A stretch of DNA of 64,000 nucleotides from Diospyros lotus (lineage: Eukaryota > Streptophyta > Magnoliopsida > Ericales > Ebenaceae): the NCBI RefSeq assembly GCF_014633365.1, contig NC_068351.1:268001-332000 (forward strand). The letters run 5' to 3'. Positions 27,701 through 49,452 of this stretch are shown here, one piece after another; within the stretch, counting starts at the first letter, position 1, and the number at the start of each line of letters is the position of its first letter. The notes beneath the pieces are model-generated. The model made no database searches and was not told the origin of the DNA. It was given only the letters and a program-made list of their open reading frames with translations. The position numbers and the translations under genes were made by a program.

Positions 27701-30019
27701 TGGGGGAATTTTTCAATCTAGTGTAAGAGATCATTCAAGCCATGTACAACGAATTTAATCTGAAGCTAAACCTGACCTAATTAATTGTTCTGGTACTTAC
27801 GTGAGCCCTCAAAGACAGATGGATCGATGACCAATAGAAACTATGGTTCTAATTGGAATTCCTTTTCTTAAATAGGTTTTGCTCAACATAACAGATTAGA
27901 GCTGGCCAGTTTCTGGTCAACTGAGGTACTGATCTGACCAATCTGATGTGACCGACTGTTCTGATGTTTTTCTTGTCTGGTTTTTGCACTAATCTGGCTC
28001 CTATTCTACCTTGATGACTTTGGTTTTTGCACTAATCTGGCTCCTATTCTACCTTGATGACTTTGGTTTTTGCACTAATCTGTGCTCTAGTCACCAATTT
28101 TGATTACTCTATGCTTATTCAGTACCATCTAAACGGTAGATTATGAACTTAATACCACCTCCTTTTTATGAAGTATTGAGGACCTTCCTGTTTCATTACT
28201 CTTTTTTATCATCAGACTTCATCTTAGATGTCTATGCTATAATACTTTGATGCTTGTGAATTGGCATAAAGGGAACCAGGAACCATAAATGACTGATCTC
28301 TCTATTTCAGCTTTCTGTGTCGCAGTCAGAGAGCAACCATTCCTCAAGACCAATCCGAAGCAGTTCAGTGACTCGCTCTTCAATCTCTAGTGCCCAGTAT
28401 AGTACCTACTCAAACAAATCTACTTCAGTTCTCAACACAAGCTCAGTTTCGATCTCCTCTTACACAAGACCGTCCACCCCTACTGCTCGTTCCTCATCTA
28501 CAGCAAGACCTTCCACTCCATCTGCTCGTCCAGCATCATCCCGATCCTCAACTCCTTCTAGAGCTCGTCCATCACTCACCAGCTCCTCCATTGAGAGAAC
28601 TAGGCCATCCCAAAATTCAAGACCTTCAACTCCAACTTCTAGACCCCAAATTTCTGCAAATTTGAGCAACCCAGCCACCAGGTCTGCTTCTCGGCCCTCA
28701 ACACCTACTCGGTGGAATTCGGCTCCTCTTTCATCTCCAGCAGCTGCCCCTTCTTTATCTCCAGCAGCAGCACCTTCAGCTTCAGTCGGGCGTGTTCCAT
28801 CAAATGGACGCACTGCAGTAACATCATCCCGACCTAGCTCCCCAAGCGCTCGGATAAGGCCCCCACCACAACCAATAATCCTGCCTGATTTCTCTCTTGA
28901 GACACCTCCAAACCTGCGGACAACATTGCCAGACAGGCCACTTTCTGCTGGTAGGTCCAGGCCTGGTGTGGCTGTTACTGTAAAGGGGAATGTAGAGAAC
29001 CCTTCTGCCAGTTTACCAAGAAGACAGCCATCACCAATTGCCTCTAGAGGAAGAGTCACCGAACCCAGCGCAAGAGGCCGTTTGCATGCCAATGGACAGG
29101 CTATTGATACAATGGAGTCTCGTAAGTCGTCACATGTGTTGGAATTGTCAACGCGTAAACCTTCAAAGACTTCATTAACATCCACAGATAGCTCAGGATT
29201 TGGGAGGACCATCTCAAAGAAATCATTGGACATGGCAATCAGACATATGGTATGTATAATCTCCTTGCTATGATATCAGAAAGCACGGGTCAGGATACCT
29301 AGATTTTTTCAATTAGAGACTATGGCTCCTTACTCAATACAGAAGATAAAAGAGTTACTCTAGAAAGAATTTCTGTGGACTATGCTTCATTGTATCAATG
29401 GAGCGTTGTTCACATTTACTTGGGATCTTCTTTTCCTTTGGTTTCTCCATGGTGTTTCAGAGTGATATCGGTGATACTGAGAATGTAATGTTCCGAATAT
29501 TCTAGATCTGATTTGAAGTTATAAACACCATCTGCATTTTTTCTTATCGTGGGAGACAATTAAGTTTTTAGTATGTTGGATTAATTAATTGTAAATTTAT
29601 TGTTATTCTAATTTCAGGACATTAGAAATGGTACCAGTTGCATTCGTCCACTTTCTGGTACCACCCTCTTCCCTCAGAGCATCCGGTCTGCAAATCCAAA
29701 AGGGCAAAACGTTCGTACTGCTAGTGCTCCAGCGTCTGTTAATGGAAACCTGCCCATCAACGGCAACGGCGTTGTTTCAGAAAATGGGAATAATTATATC
29801 AATAGGTCCCCTGAAAATGGGACCAAAGTAGAGAATTTTCGACCATCAGCAAGACTGAGTGAAGTGGACATCTACGAGAGCTCCCGCTACGATGCGATTC
29901 TGCTCAAGGAAGACTTGAAGAATACAAACTGGCTGCATAGTGCCGATGATAAGTCTGATCAAGGACTGATCTTTGATAATGGATTTGAGCCTCTGCCTGA
30001 ACCATTTGACCCCTTATAG
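24788..30019 (+). CDS. Basic proline/serine-rich protein, BPP1-like
   Basis: Five exons: 24,788-24,947; 25,350-25,455; 27,157-27,280; 28,311-29,249; 29,618-30,019, giving 576 residues. The N-terminus MNRTLKES...DENLDLFSR, then KLGRLSVGSAKLAKSGMDDL and YDWLLTPPETPLFPS, is the conserved head of a plant family annotated as proline-rich or Ser/Arg matrix-like. The middle (about 131-290) is a disordered, basic tract rich in S, R, P and T with repeated RPSTPT/RPSSPS motifs. The tail is conserved and acidic (ESSRYDAILLKEDLKNTNWL ... DPL). Arabidopsis relatives (BPP1 group) were reported to bind microtubules; that role here is inference. There is no signal peptide or membrane segment. A 257-codon open frame antisense to exon 4 is a shadow of the biased composition. 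Confidence 0.85.
25991..26382. mobile_element. MITE-like inverted-repeat element in BPP-like intron 2
   Basis: The left arm GTGCGTTTAGGAGAGGGGGA and the reverse of the right arm (TGCTTGTTTAGAAGGGCAAT) share most positions and continue into GGAA...ATGGATGG. An 81 bp block starting GGGATAGAGAATRGTAATG is duplicated inside (about 26,047 and 26,128). It has no coding capacity. I could not fix a target duplication, so the superfamily is open. Confidence 0.5.
27979..28079 (+). repeat. 43 bp tandem repeat in BPP-like intron 3
   Basis: GGTTTTTGCACTAATCTGGC begins copies at 27,979 and 28,022 that are identical, with a third partial copy from 28,065. Identity suggests recent slippage. Confidence 0.85.
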
Positions 30020-30971
30020 CACCTGTAGTTATTTGTTTTGATATTTATATGTTTTTTTTTTTTTAAATTTAATTTTTGGTTCCCTAATAACTCTGTTGGT
30101 TTTAAAGAAGGGAATCTGATGATTTTGCTTCTTTAAGATTATAAGAGGAGGGAGGTGTGTGGCTTGTCCTTTGTATTGTTTGTTTTAACCAGGAGAAGAG
30201 AAGAGGGATCTGAGCCTGTCTGTTGTTGTATCGTATGGAGAAAATTGGTGTAAAAAGCAACAACTACTAGTTGTATTGGCGGAGTATAAGCAGTACCAAA
30301 TTTGCAATTCAAAAGTATATATATATATATATATATATATAATATGACAGCGCAACAAGGAATTGCGGGACAATCTTTGAATAATATGAGACCATTTCAA
30401 GATTCTCTCGTTATTTTTGGCTTAGAAATGATGGGGCCACCCTTGCCCTGTGATTACCACCAAATGTTGTAACTTTGTGCAATCCGATCCAGTTTATGAC
30501 CCACTTGAAACTTGGAAAGGAACGTCCATTTCGTTCGTTCGTTCGTTCATTCATGCGTTACTGTACTAAACCTATACCTAGATGGTTTGGAACTTGTGTT
30601 GAACAGTGGACTTTACCTTCTAGTTTGGTAATTCGAGTTAAATCATACATACTCTTTTAACTTATCTGCCTGCGTGCGTGCGTGCGTGGAGCAGTGAATG
30701 CATATGGTCTGGTCCCATCTGAATCCATCTCTATTATCATATATGATATTATATATAAGTTATAGTCAGTGGTTATTTGTTAAATTTTTGTTGTGCGTAG
30801 CGTAGGTATTATTTTAGATTTTTTTTTAAAATTTTTGTTTTGTATTATTATATTTTAATATTTTATTCTTAATTTGTTCATAAGAAAAAGTGTAAATTTG
30901 ATTAAAAAGTTGTAAGGAAAATAAACTCAGTCAATGACAAGTCCGTCCCTAATCAAGGAAGGGTAGGAAAG
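30020..30971. other. 3' flank of the BPP-like gene, simple repeats
   Basis: No gene seen. Contains (TA)n at about 30,317-30,341, TTCG repeats at about 30,530-30,550 and a GCGT repeat at about 30,670-30,688, then AT-rich DNA. The first 200 bp are probably 3' untranslated region. Confidence 0.5.
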
Positions 30972-31245
30972 TGCTCACATTGGCAGCGGCAGCCCAGTTG
31001 GTCAAGAAAGGGGCACAAAATGTCTTCCGCAGTGAATCTTGGACCAAGACTAAGGATCGAGTCTCGCAAGCGGTAGTGTGAGAGTACCTCTCTCCAAAGT
31101 GAGAGAGGGCTCCTTATGCGTGGTGAGTTCGGGTCTAGCCACTGTGTCTGGCTGGATTATCATGATTAACCTCTTCCCACGTTTTGTTGGGCCGAATGTG
31201 GGAGGTGTTCCATGTGAGCGATTTCACCTTTTAACCAAAAAAAGA
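30972..31245 (+). mobile_element. tRNA-derived SINE upstream of UBC
   Basis: GTAGGAAAG occurs on both sides (30,963-30,971 and 31,246-31,254), and the match extends leftward as AAGGGTAGGAAAG/AAGAGTAGGAAAG. Inside are an A-box-like GGCAGCCCAGTTGGTCAAG (about 30,988-31,006) and a B-box-like GGATCGAGTCTC (about 31,044-31,055), the RNA polymerase III promoter pair. The 3' end is CCTTTTAACC plus a short A run. The size, the boxes, the tail and the duplication fit a plant SINE. It is not a tRNA gene, as no cloverleaf can be formed. Confidence 0.75.
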
Positions 31246-31254
31246 GTAGGAAAG

Positions 31255-31802
31255 GAAAAACAATAAATATATATCGGAAAGAGAGGACAGCCCGTGCCCT
31301 GTGCTTGTTGGTTGGATCCCAAGTGTCACTTCTCTCCTCAAATCGCCAGCGTCCAAAGTGAGGGTGTCGTCGGGCGGGAGGGGCGAGGCGGGGCTTTCTC
31401 TTCTTCGCTTAGGTTGGGTCCGGTCCGGTCCGGTCTGGTCAGTTCAACATAGTTGCAGAGAGAGAGAGAGAGAGCGAGAGAGCGAGAGAGGCCTTTGTTT
31501 GTTGAGGTGCTAAGGTGTGGATCTGCTTGAAAGCCGTCTTCTGTTTGCCGCTATTTCCTCCCTATCGCGATTTCTCAAAGCCTCTTATTCTGGCATCATT
31601 CTCTTTAGGTTTAGGGTTATAATTCTAATACTGTCTTAGCTATGCCCTTCCTCTTTTCTTCCTTATTCATATGTATTTCTGTGTCTGTATAATTTGATTT
31701 TCATTTCTTGTACTCAACTCGTGTTTTTTATGGACGTTTCCTTTACATTCTCGCAGTTTCAAGGTTTCGGAAGTGTGTGTTGTGTATTTGTGCGTAATCA
31801 AC
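31255..31802 (+). other. Promoter and 5' leader region of UBC
   Basis: Holds a GA repeat (about 31,456-31,490) and pyrimidine-rich DNA before the start codon at 31,803. UBC8/10-type genes often have an intron in the leader; a pyrimidine-rich acceptor TTCTCGCAG at about 31,749-31,757 could end one, but the donor is not fixed. Confidence 0.4.
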
Positions 31803-43192
<11,390 letters not shown>

Positions 43193-45837
43193 CAGTCGAG
43201 TATCCCCTCCAAATAGGCTGAATCGTGCCAACGGAAAAAGAGCAACATAGTCTGTTATTTTTCTTTGTCTAAAGCTTGCATGTTGCGGATGGATGGATAG
43301 AATTGAAAGTTACTCTAGGTTTGGATGTGGTTTGGATCTATTTTACTAGAATTGATCTAAATATGGTGATGGATGGTACTTATGTTTTTAGACGTTCGTC
43401 AAGATTTAAGACAACCAAAAAAGAAAGAAAAACAAAGTTTTACGGATTTGTAAGTGTTTTTGTTGTTAGTTTAATGGCTGTTTGAGTGCTCTTTGCGTCC
43501 TGATGTTTTGGGTGTATTGTGGTGGGAGAGGGATGTCTAATGCTCCATTGAACTTTACTGGACATGCAATACTTACTGGTGGCGTGTTTAATGCTTTTTT
43601 GGCATTTGATGACGAAAGTCTACAGGTGTTTGAAGTGGTGGCGGCGGTGGGGGGTAGGCAGTCCACACATTTAAAATTGAACGATGATGCTGATTGTCGA
43701 TTAGATTGGTGGAATTGTTCCGCCGACTCAACTGGGTAAATAATAAATATCATTATTATTCTTTCTTTGAAGATAATGATATAGAACTGAATTTGTTTTG
43801 GCAGTTACCTGACATTCATTCGCTGAGAAGAGACAATAATTCATGCTTCTTCTTCCGATGTCAAGTTTTTCTTATTGGTCTTTATTTTAAATTCTAATTG
43901 CACTTGCTTAGTGGCCAGTGGGACGACTTGGGAATATAACTTTAACAGAATACATTAGATATATTTTTACTCTTCCTCACACTTACTTTTTGGATACTGT
44001 ACTTAGTCTTTGATCTCTATATTTACTGAGGCTAACGAATATCTTTATTTATGTAATTTAATTTAAATTAAAAAAATATATTTATTCAATTTTTTATTTC
44101 AAATTTTAAATTAAAATTTAGCAAATATGATATAAATAAATAAAAAAGTTATTTATTTGTTATAATATATGAATCAGAGAGACACTTCCCCATAATCTAT
44201 TTGTACCCATACGGAGTATCCACCTTAACGTAATAGAAATTATCATCTCTAGTAAAGCTTGTCTTTTTTTTTTTTCAGTCAATTTATCTACAAAATGGAG
44301 ATCTTTTGCTGTATGCAGCAATTGAAATTGAAAGAGAGAGAGAGAGAGAGAGGGCGTCGAATTGAAAGAAAGAAACGAGTTGTTTTCCCTTTCTATTTAA
44401 AGCTGTATGTATCTTTTCATGGACAATAGCTGTTAGATGCACATATGAACAAAAGCGTGTGGACCATAAAAACAGCCTGAAGACGAAGGTGGTGGAACTG
44501 GAGCCTGGAGGAGGGAGGGAGGGTGGGTGGGTGGGTGGGTCGTGTGCTTTTCACTCTCTCCGGCTTTGGCTTTGGCTTTGGCTTAAGCTTAACCACCACC
44601 ACATGTCAATGTCGTCTTCTTTAGGTGAGTGGCCAAGAAAGACAGGCTAATAATTGATAACAGCCGGAACCCATTTCCTTCTCAGAAGTGCTAACTCTTT
44701 ACTCATGTCCATATCTAATATTCAGATGGATTTTTCTCCTCTTAATTTAACTTCCTATGTTGTTGTTAGAAGGAACTTTTGAGTTCTAAAATCCAACTAA
44801 TAAGTAATCATTTAATTTACTATTTACTTAGAAAGAAACCAACAATTAGTCGCACGGCTAGTGCATGTGCACGGCAGACAGCCGACTAATTATTACACGC
44901 ATTGAGTGCGGGGACACGGTATTTGTCATCCATCTCAACAAGAAAGACTCTAACCCATCACACCCTGCCACCAATAGGCAGCAGTACCACTGGTTATTAA
45001 AATACATTAAAACCAAAATATTGGGTTCTTTATCCTATTCTTGGGTTCCATCAGCCTTGCTTTCACAGCTTACCCAATTTTACGGAAGAACGACCCCAAG
45101 AAGCCTGCGAGAAGATAACCCATTTCTCAAACCACTTAGCCAAACCCACCAAGCTGAATTATATAATATATAAACATAATATTCACTGTCAATATAATAG
45201 GACTCTCTAGATCTGAGAGCGCCGCCACCACGGGAGCGCCTCCCTCAACTTAGTCAGCGATCACCCGTGACTAAACCAACCGCGCAACCCAACCAACAAA
45301 CAAACAGCCGTCCACGCGTCTTGCCAGCTGACATTATGCATAATATATTTATAAAGCTAATACGTGAAAACATTGAAAATGAACATGGACATCATCTAAC
45401 ATGTGAGAGACAGATTTCATGGCAACACCCACTTAATACAAGTAAATATTGCATTATTATCCCTGAAATTCTTAATCCTCTTTCCACCATTGTGACTTAC
45501 AAAAGTGTTCACTTATCGCATGCAGTAAGGTAGTGCACAAAACAGCATTTTGTACCATTTAGCATGAAGCATCTACAAGAAGCCAAATGAATAAATAGCA
45601 TCTAAATAAAATACCAATTACAATAAATTATTTTCACACCCTTCGTGTAATTCCAGATATATTTCTTACCGTGGTTTTGACCAAAACATATATAACGACC
45701 CCAAAATGATAAACGGCAAGTAAATGCGCAAGAGAAGAAACATTAAGAAAATTTACTTCGGTGGTTGACAAACATCGCAAAGCACACTGCCTTCAGTAGA
45801 AATCAGCATCCAGCCAGAAACACTTCAGTTTTTGATC
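43193..45837. other. Intergenic between UBC and FERONIA 3' ends
   Basis: The two genes converge here. The first 300 bp or so are probably UBC 3' untranslated region and the last 150-200 bp that of FERONIA. Simple repeats: (AG)n about 44,333-44,352, GGGT repeats about 44,515-44,540, and a GGCTTT repeat about 44,561-44,584. A 102-codon open frame at 44,865-45,173 is not recognisable and not called. Confidence 0.5.
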
Positions 45838-48519
45838 TCAACGTCCTTTTGGGTTCATAATCTGTGAGAATACAGCACTGGGTGTCAATCCATCAGAATC
45901 TTCACTGGCTAGGCTCCGGCCGCCTATGCTCATAGACATCCCGCTGCTCCTTGAATCCGTCACGTTACCATCAAAACCAGGAGATGCATCTGGATCCTTC
46001 TTCCCTTTGCAGGCTACATCAAATCCTTCCTCAATGTCCACTCCACCAAGGCCCTTGCCAGTCTCCTCTGCACTCTCCTGCAGTTGTAGAGCAAACTCAA
46101 GGTTCCACAGCACATCACCCATTGATGGCCTATCAATTCCCTGATCTGCCACACACTTCATTGCAGTCTCAGCAAACTTTTTGAAGCACTCGGGTGCTAT
46201 CTTCCCCTTCAGATATGGGTCACTAATCTGATCAAGAATTCCCTTCTTCTGGCAATGTAAAGCCCACTCTGCCAAACTCACCTGTTCCTTTGGAAGCGTT
46301 GGGTTCAAAGCTGGCCGAGCACACAAGATCTCAAAGAGTACCACCCCAAACGAGTAAACATCAGATTTTTCAGTCAGCTGCTGTCTCCTGAAGTACTCAG
46401 GATCCAAGTACCCAAAGCTACCCTTTACAACAGTGCTGACATGAGTGTGATCCAATGTAGGACCTGTCTTTGACAATCCAAAATCAGAAACCTTGGCCAC
46501 CCACTTCTCGTCTAATAGGATGTTAGTTGTCTTAACATCCCGGTGGATGATAGTGTGCTTGGCGCCAGTGTGAAGGTAATGTAATCCACGAGCAGCTCCA
46601 ATGCATATCTCAAGCCTCTGTTTCCATGGCAAGGGAGGCTTATTGGTCTTGTATAAATGCTCTCTAAGGGTTCCATGAGCCATGTAATCATAGACAAGGA
46701 TCATTTCGCAATTCTCTTCACAATAACCAATCAGCGAAACAAGGTGACGGTGCCGAAGCTTCGAGAGCATTTCTATTTCAGTTTGGAATTCATGAACACC
46801 TTGTTCAGCGAGGGGATTCCCACGCTTAATTGCAACCTTAGTTGTTCCACCATCGATTTCTCCCTTGTAAACTTTGCCAAAACCTCCCACCCCAAGGAGT
46901 AGAGCTTCATCAAAATTGTTCGTGGCAGCCTTGATTTCAGCAAATGAAAAGTGGCGGCAAAGGTTTGATGGGAGGGAGGAGGCATAGCTCCCTGTGGTGT
47001 TAGTCTTTGCAGAGCCAGCGGAGTGTGAATGTCCATATAAAGAAAGAGGGAGCCACCCAGATGGCCCATCACTTGGACTTGAGTACTTCCCCTGTATCCG
47101 GCGACGAGAAACAGCACAAACTAATAAACCAACAAGAATGACCAACGCAATGCCACCGCCAACACTTCCACCAATGATTGCCTTCTGACCATTAGACTGA
47201 CTTGACCTTGAGGGGTGAAAAGCCTCGGAAGGGTCAATTTTGTCTTGTTTTGGAGCTGGAACTGGATTAGGACCGCCAAGATTTCCAGAAGTATCATTTG
47301 CTTTAAATATCTCCACTCCATTCAAAAGTGCATCATAATACTGGGACTTTGAGGCAACGTTCGGATGCAAAGCAAGCCAAAGATCCTGTTGTGGAGCCCC
47401 GGAAGGAACCTGGACGACGAAATCCTTATAAAATGGAACTCCATTATGTCCTGCCCAGGCAATCACATCTGCTGCACTCTGAGCAGTTTGGTTATTAATG
47501 AAGATGTCGAATACTACCTGATTAATTTTTGTTATGTTTCCTTCAATCTCACAGAAATGCAGCCTAACCAAGTAAAAGAATCCCGAGTCCACAGTGAAGA
47601 TCCAACTTAAATTATAATTCCGGTTGACGCTCTGGTCTGGACCCATTGATCTAGCAGTGGAATACACATCAACTGGTGCAATGTAAGTAGGCATACTCGA
47701 AGGGTACTCAATTGTCACGTTTGGACTAATACCTCCAGTAACCCCATATGCTGCACCAAAAAGGTAAGGCGAATCATCGTACCAGGACCTAAACATCCCA
47801 GTATCACCTGAGGGAGAAATGTCTTTTCCACCCACATTCAACCGGTAAACATTTTCAAGAGCAGTAGTGTTATCTATAAGAAATGTTGTAGGTTGCCCAA
47901 CAAGCAATGCAGAACCATCGACAGTATTGTAAATGTCAGGCATTGATACAACCTCAATTCCATTGATGAAAGCATAAGAATTTGGAGTTGGAGAAGGTTT
48001 GAGAGTTATGTTCAAGATATCATCCGGCACGTTGACAGAATACTCTTTCACAATAAAAGCAAAGTTGAGAGCTGCAGTTGTTTGGGCAGCACTGAAGTTT
48101 TTGAGAAGGGTATATGGGCCAGCAGCAACCGAAAAGATGGCATTTGAGGCATTTCGCCCCGAGTAAGAAGCGGGATAGAAGTAGAGCCGGACAAATTTAC
48201 GACCAGAGGCCACAGGAAAACTATAGGTGTACTCAGATTGGAGAATCCGAGCGGTCATGTAAGGGACTTCGGGAACAGAAGGATCTTGGGTGGCAGCAGT
48301 AGATGTTGAGGAACTCCCACCTGCAGATGCGAACTTTGACCCAATATCGGAGGTCCATTTGCGGCCATCAGTATCAGTAGTTTGAGGGGACGCCCCACAG
48401 TTTAGGAGAATTCTATCCGTTGGATTATAATCCGCAGCTGAGATTAAATGTAGCACGGAGGCCAGGAAGAGAGATGCTGCAGAGATCCAGAGCCAACAAG
48501 ATGGATCCAGACTCCTCAT
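45838..48519 (-). CDS. FER: FERONIA receptor-like kinase (CrRLK1L family)
   Basis: Plasma-membrane receptor for RALF peptides that senses cell-wall state and controls growth, fertilisation and immunity in Arabidopsis. A single coding exon, 893 residues (Arabidopsis FER about 895). Signal peptide 1-28 ends in HLISA. The malectin-like ectodomain spans about 35-410 with many N-glycosylation sites and the FER-typical LNCGASPQTTDTDGRKW and YSTARSMGP. The membrane segment (IALVILVGLLVCAVSRRR) lies near 455. The kinase begins near 535: GVGGFGKVYKGE, VAIKRG, IIHRDVKTTN, SDFGLSK and GYLDPEYFRRQQLTEKSDVY are all intact. The tail NVTDSRSSG ... ASEDSDGLTPSAVFSQIMNP is almost the Arabidopsis one. The start codon is the first Met before the signal peptide. 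Confidence 0.97.
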   Translation of the reverse strand: MRSLDPSCWLWISAASLFLASVLHLISAADYNPTDRILLNCGASPQTTDTDGRKWTSDIGSKFASAGGSSSTSTAATQDPSVPEVPYMTARILQSEYTYSFPVASGRKFVRLYFYPASYSGRNASNAIFSVAAGPYTLLKNFSAAQTTAALNFAFIVKEYSVNVPDDILNITLKPSPTPNSYAFINGIEVVSMPDIYNTVDGSALLVGQPTTFLIDNTTALENVYRLNVGGKDISPSGDTGMFRSWYDDSPYLFGAAYGVTGGISPNVTIEYPSSMPTYIAPVDVYSTARSMGPDQSVNRNYNLSWIFTVDSGFFYLVRLHFCEIEGNITKINQVVFDIFINNQTAQSAADVIAWAGHNGVPFYKDFVVQVPSGAPQQDLWLALHPNVASKSQYYDALLNGVEIFKANDTSGNLGGPNPVPAPKQDKIDPSEAFHPSRSSQSNGQKAIIGGSVGGGIALVILVGLLVCAVSRRRIQGKYSSPSDGPSGWLPLSLYGHSHSAGSAKTNTTGSYASSLPSNLCRHFSFAEIKAATNNFDEALLLGVGGFGKVYKGEIDGGTTKVAIKRGNPLAEQGVHEFQTEIEMLSKLRHRHLVSLIGYCEENCEMILVYDYMAHGTLREHLYKTNKPPLPWKQRLEICIGAARGLHYLHTGAKHTIIHRDVKTTNILLDEKWVAKVSDFGLSKTGPTLDHTHVSTVVKGSFGYLDPEYFRRQQLTEKSDVYSFGVVLFEILCARPALNPTLPKEQVSLAEWALHCQKKGILDQISDPYLKGKIAPECFKKFAETAMKCVADQGIDRPSMGDVLWNLEFALQLQESAEETGKGLGGVDIEEGFDVACKGKKDPDASPGFDGNVTDSRSSGMSMSIGGRSLASEDSDGLTPSAVFSQIMNPKGR

Positions 48520-48563
48520 CGGATGAGAGATGACAACAATTCACGGGAAAGCACTGAAACTAA

Positions 48564-48988
48564 CTGCGACCAGAAAATCAAAGTTCAAGTAGTTAAATTT
48601 GCAGGGTACAACAGGTAGATAATTTTTTATTTTTTTATTTTTTTTTTAAAAAAAAGGAAGTCATTGAATCAGAAGTAATATGTAAGCGGAAATAATAGGC
48701 GTTGAAGCATGAAACGCCGGCCCGGCGACAAGGCAAAGAATAATATAATCTAATTTAGCAATATAACTCAGCTGAAATAAAAGGAGGAGCGGGGAAGGGA
48801 GCTGGAAATAGAAAAATCAGAGCAAGCGTTTTTGATTGAATTTTGTGAAGTTGCAAAACATGCAGCGGAGCTTCCAGATCCAGCAAACAAACATGGTGGA
48901 AGGCCAAAGAGAGGCACGGAGCGGAGGAGAGAGATAATAATAATAGCAAAAGAGCAAGGAAAGTAAAAGAGAAGCGCAGATACGTTAC
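48564..48988 (-). other. Probable intron in the FERONIA 5' leader
   Basis: On the minus strand CCAAAG|GTAACG (donor at 48,988) and TGGTCGCAG|TTAG (acceptor ending at 48,564) frame a 425 bp T/C-rich interval that ends 44 bp before the start codon. Known FER-type genes can have a leader intron. This is inference from splice-site sequence. Confidence 0.5.
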
Positions 48989-49452
48989 CTTTGGACAGTA
49001 AGTATGAAGGTAGATCCGAAGGAAGAAAGTCCAAAAATCAAGCCATTCTTGTTAGAAAACAACCATTCATAGCTCCGCCAAAATCGGGAAGCAAGCTCTG
49101 GATCAGCTGCTCAAATGCCTTCCTGAAGATGGAGAGAGAGAGAGAGAGAGGCGTAGAACCAACCGACGATGGAGGAGTCTGGCAAATGGGTTGGGTTGGG
49201 TTGGGTTGGGTTTGATTGAGTGGGGATGGTAGCCAACAGATTAATTAATTCACTTCATTAAAAAAAATAACCAAATACATAATTAAAATTAGGCTTCTGA
49301 ATTCAACGCTAGTACTGTGAGCAAAATAGAATTACGATCCTGCCATTCGTGCGTGACAGCTCAGCATTCATTCATCACACCACACCGCACAGATTCCGGA
49401 CGCGTCTTCTCTTCTTTCCTTCTACTTATAATAATAATAATAATAATAATAA
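48989..49452 (-). other. FERONIA promoter and leader side; simple repeats
   Basis: GA repeat at about 49,132-49,150 (CT in the gene's sense), a TTGGG repeat at about 49,190-49,212 and an (AAT)n run at about 49,427-49,452 where the next element is inserted. No gene. Confidence 0.45.

Noticed and set aside
28460..29233. 257-codon antisense open frame over BPP-like exon 4
   Set aside because: Mirror of the low-complexity Ser/Pro/Arg tract; the plus-strand exon fits splice sites and the family.
30985..31056. tRNA gene suggested by A-box and B-box sequences
   Set aside because: No acceptor or anticodon stem can be formed; the flanking duplication and A-rich end show a SINE.
44865..45173. 102-codon open frame between UBC and FERONIA
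   Set aside because: No recognisable domain, no splice partner, and AT-rich intergenic surroundings.
46657..48302. Several plus-strand open frames within FERONIA
   Set aside because: Shadow frames of a fully recognisable minus-strand gene.
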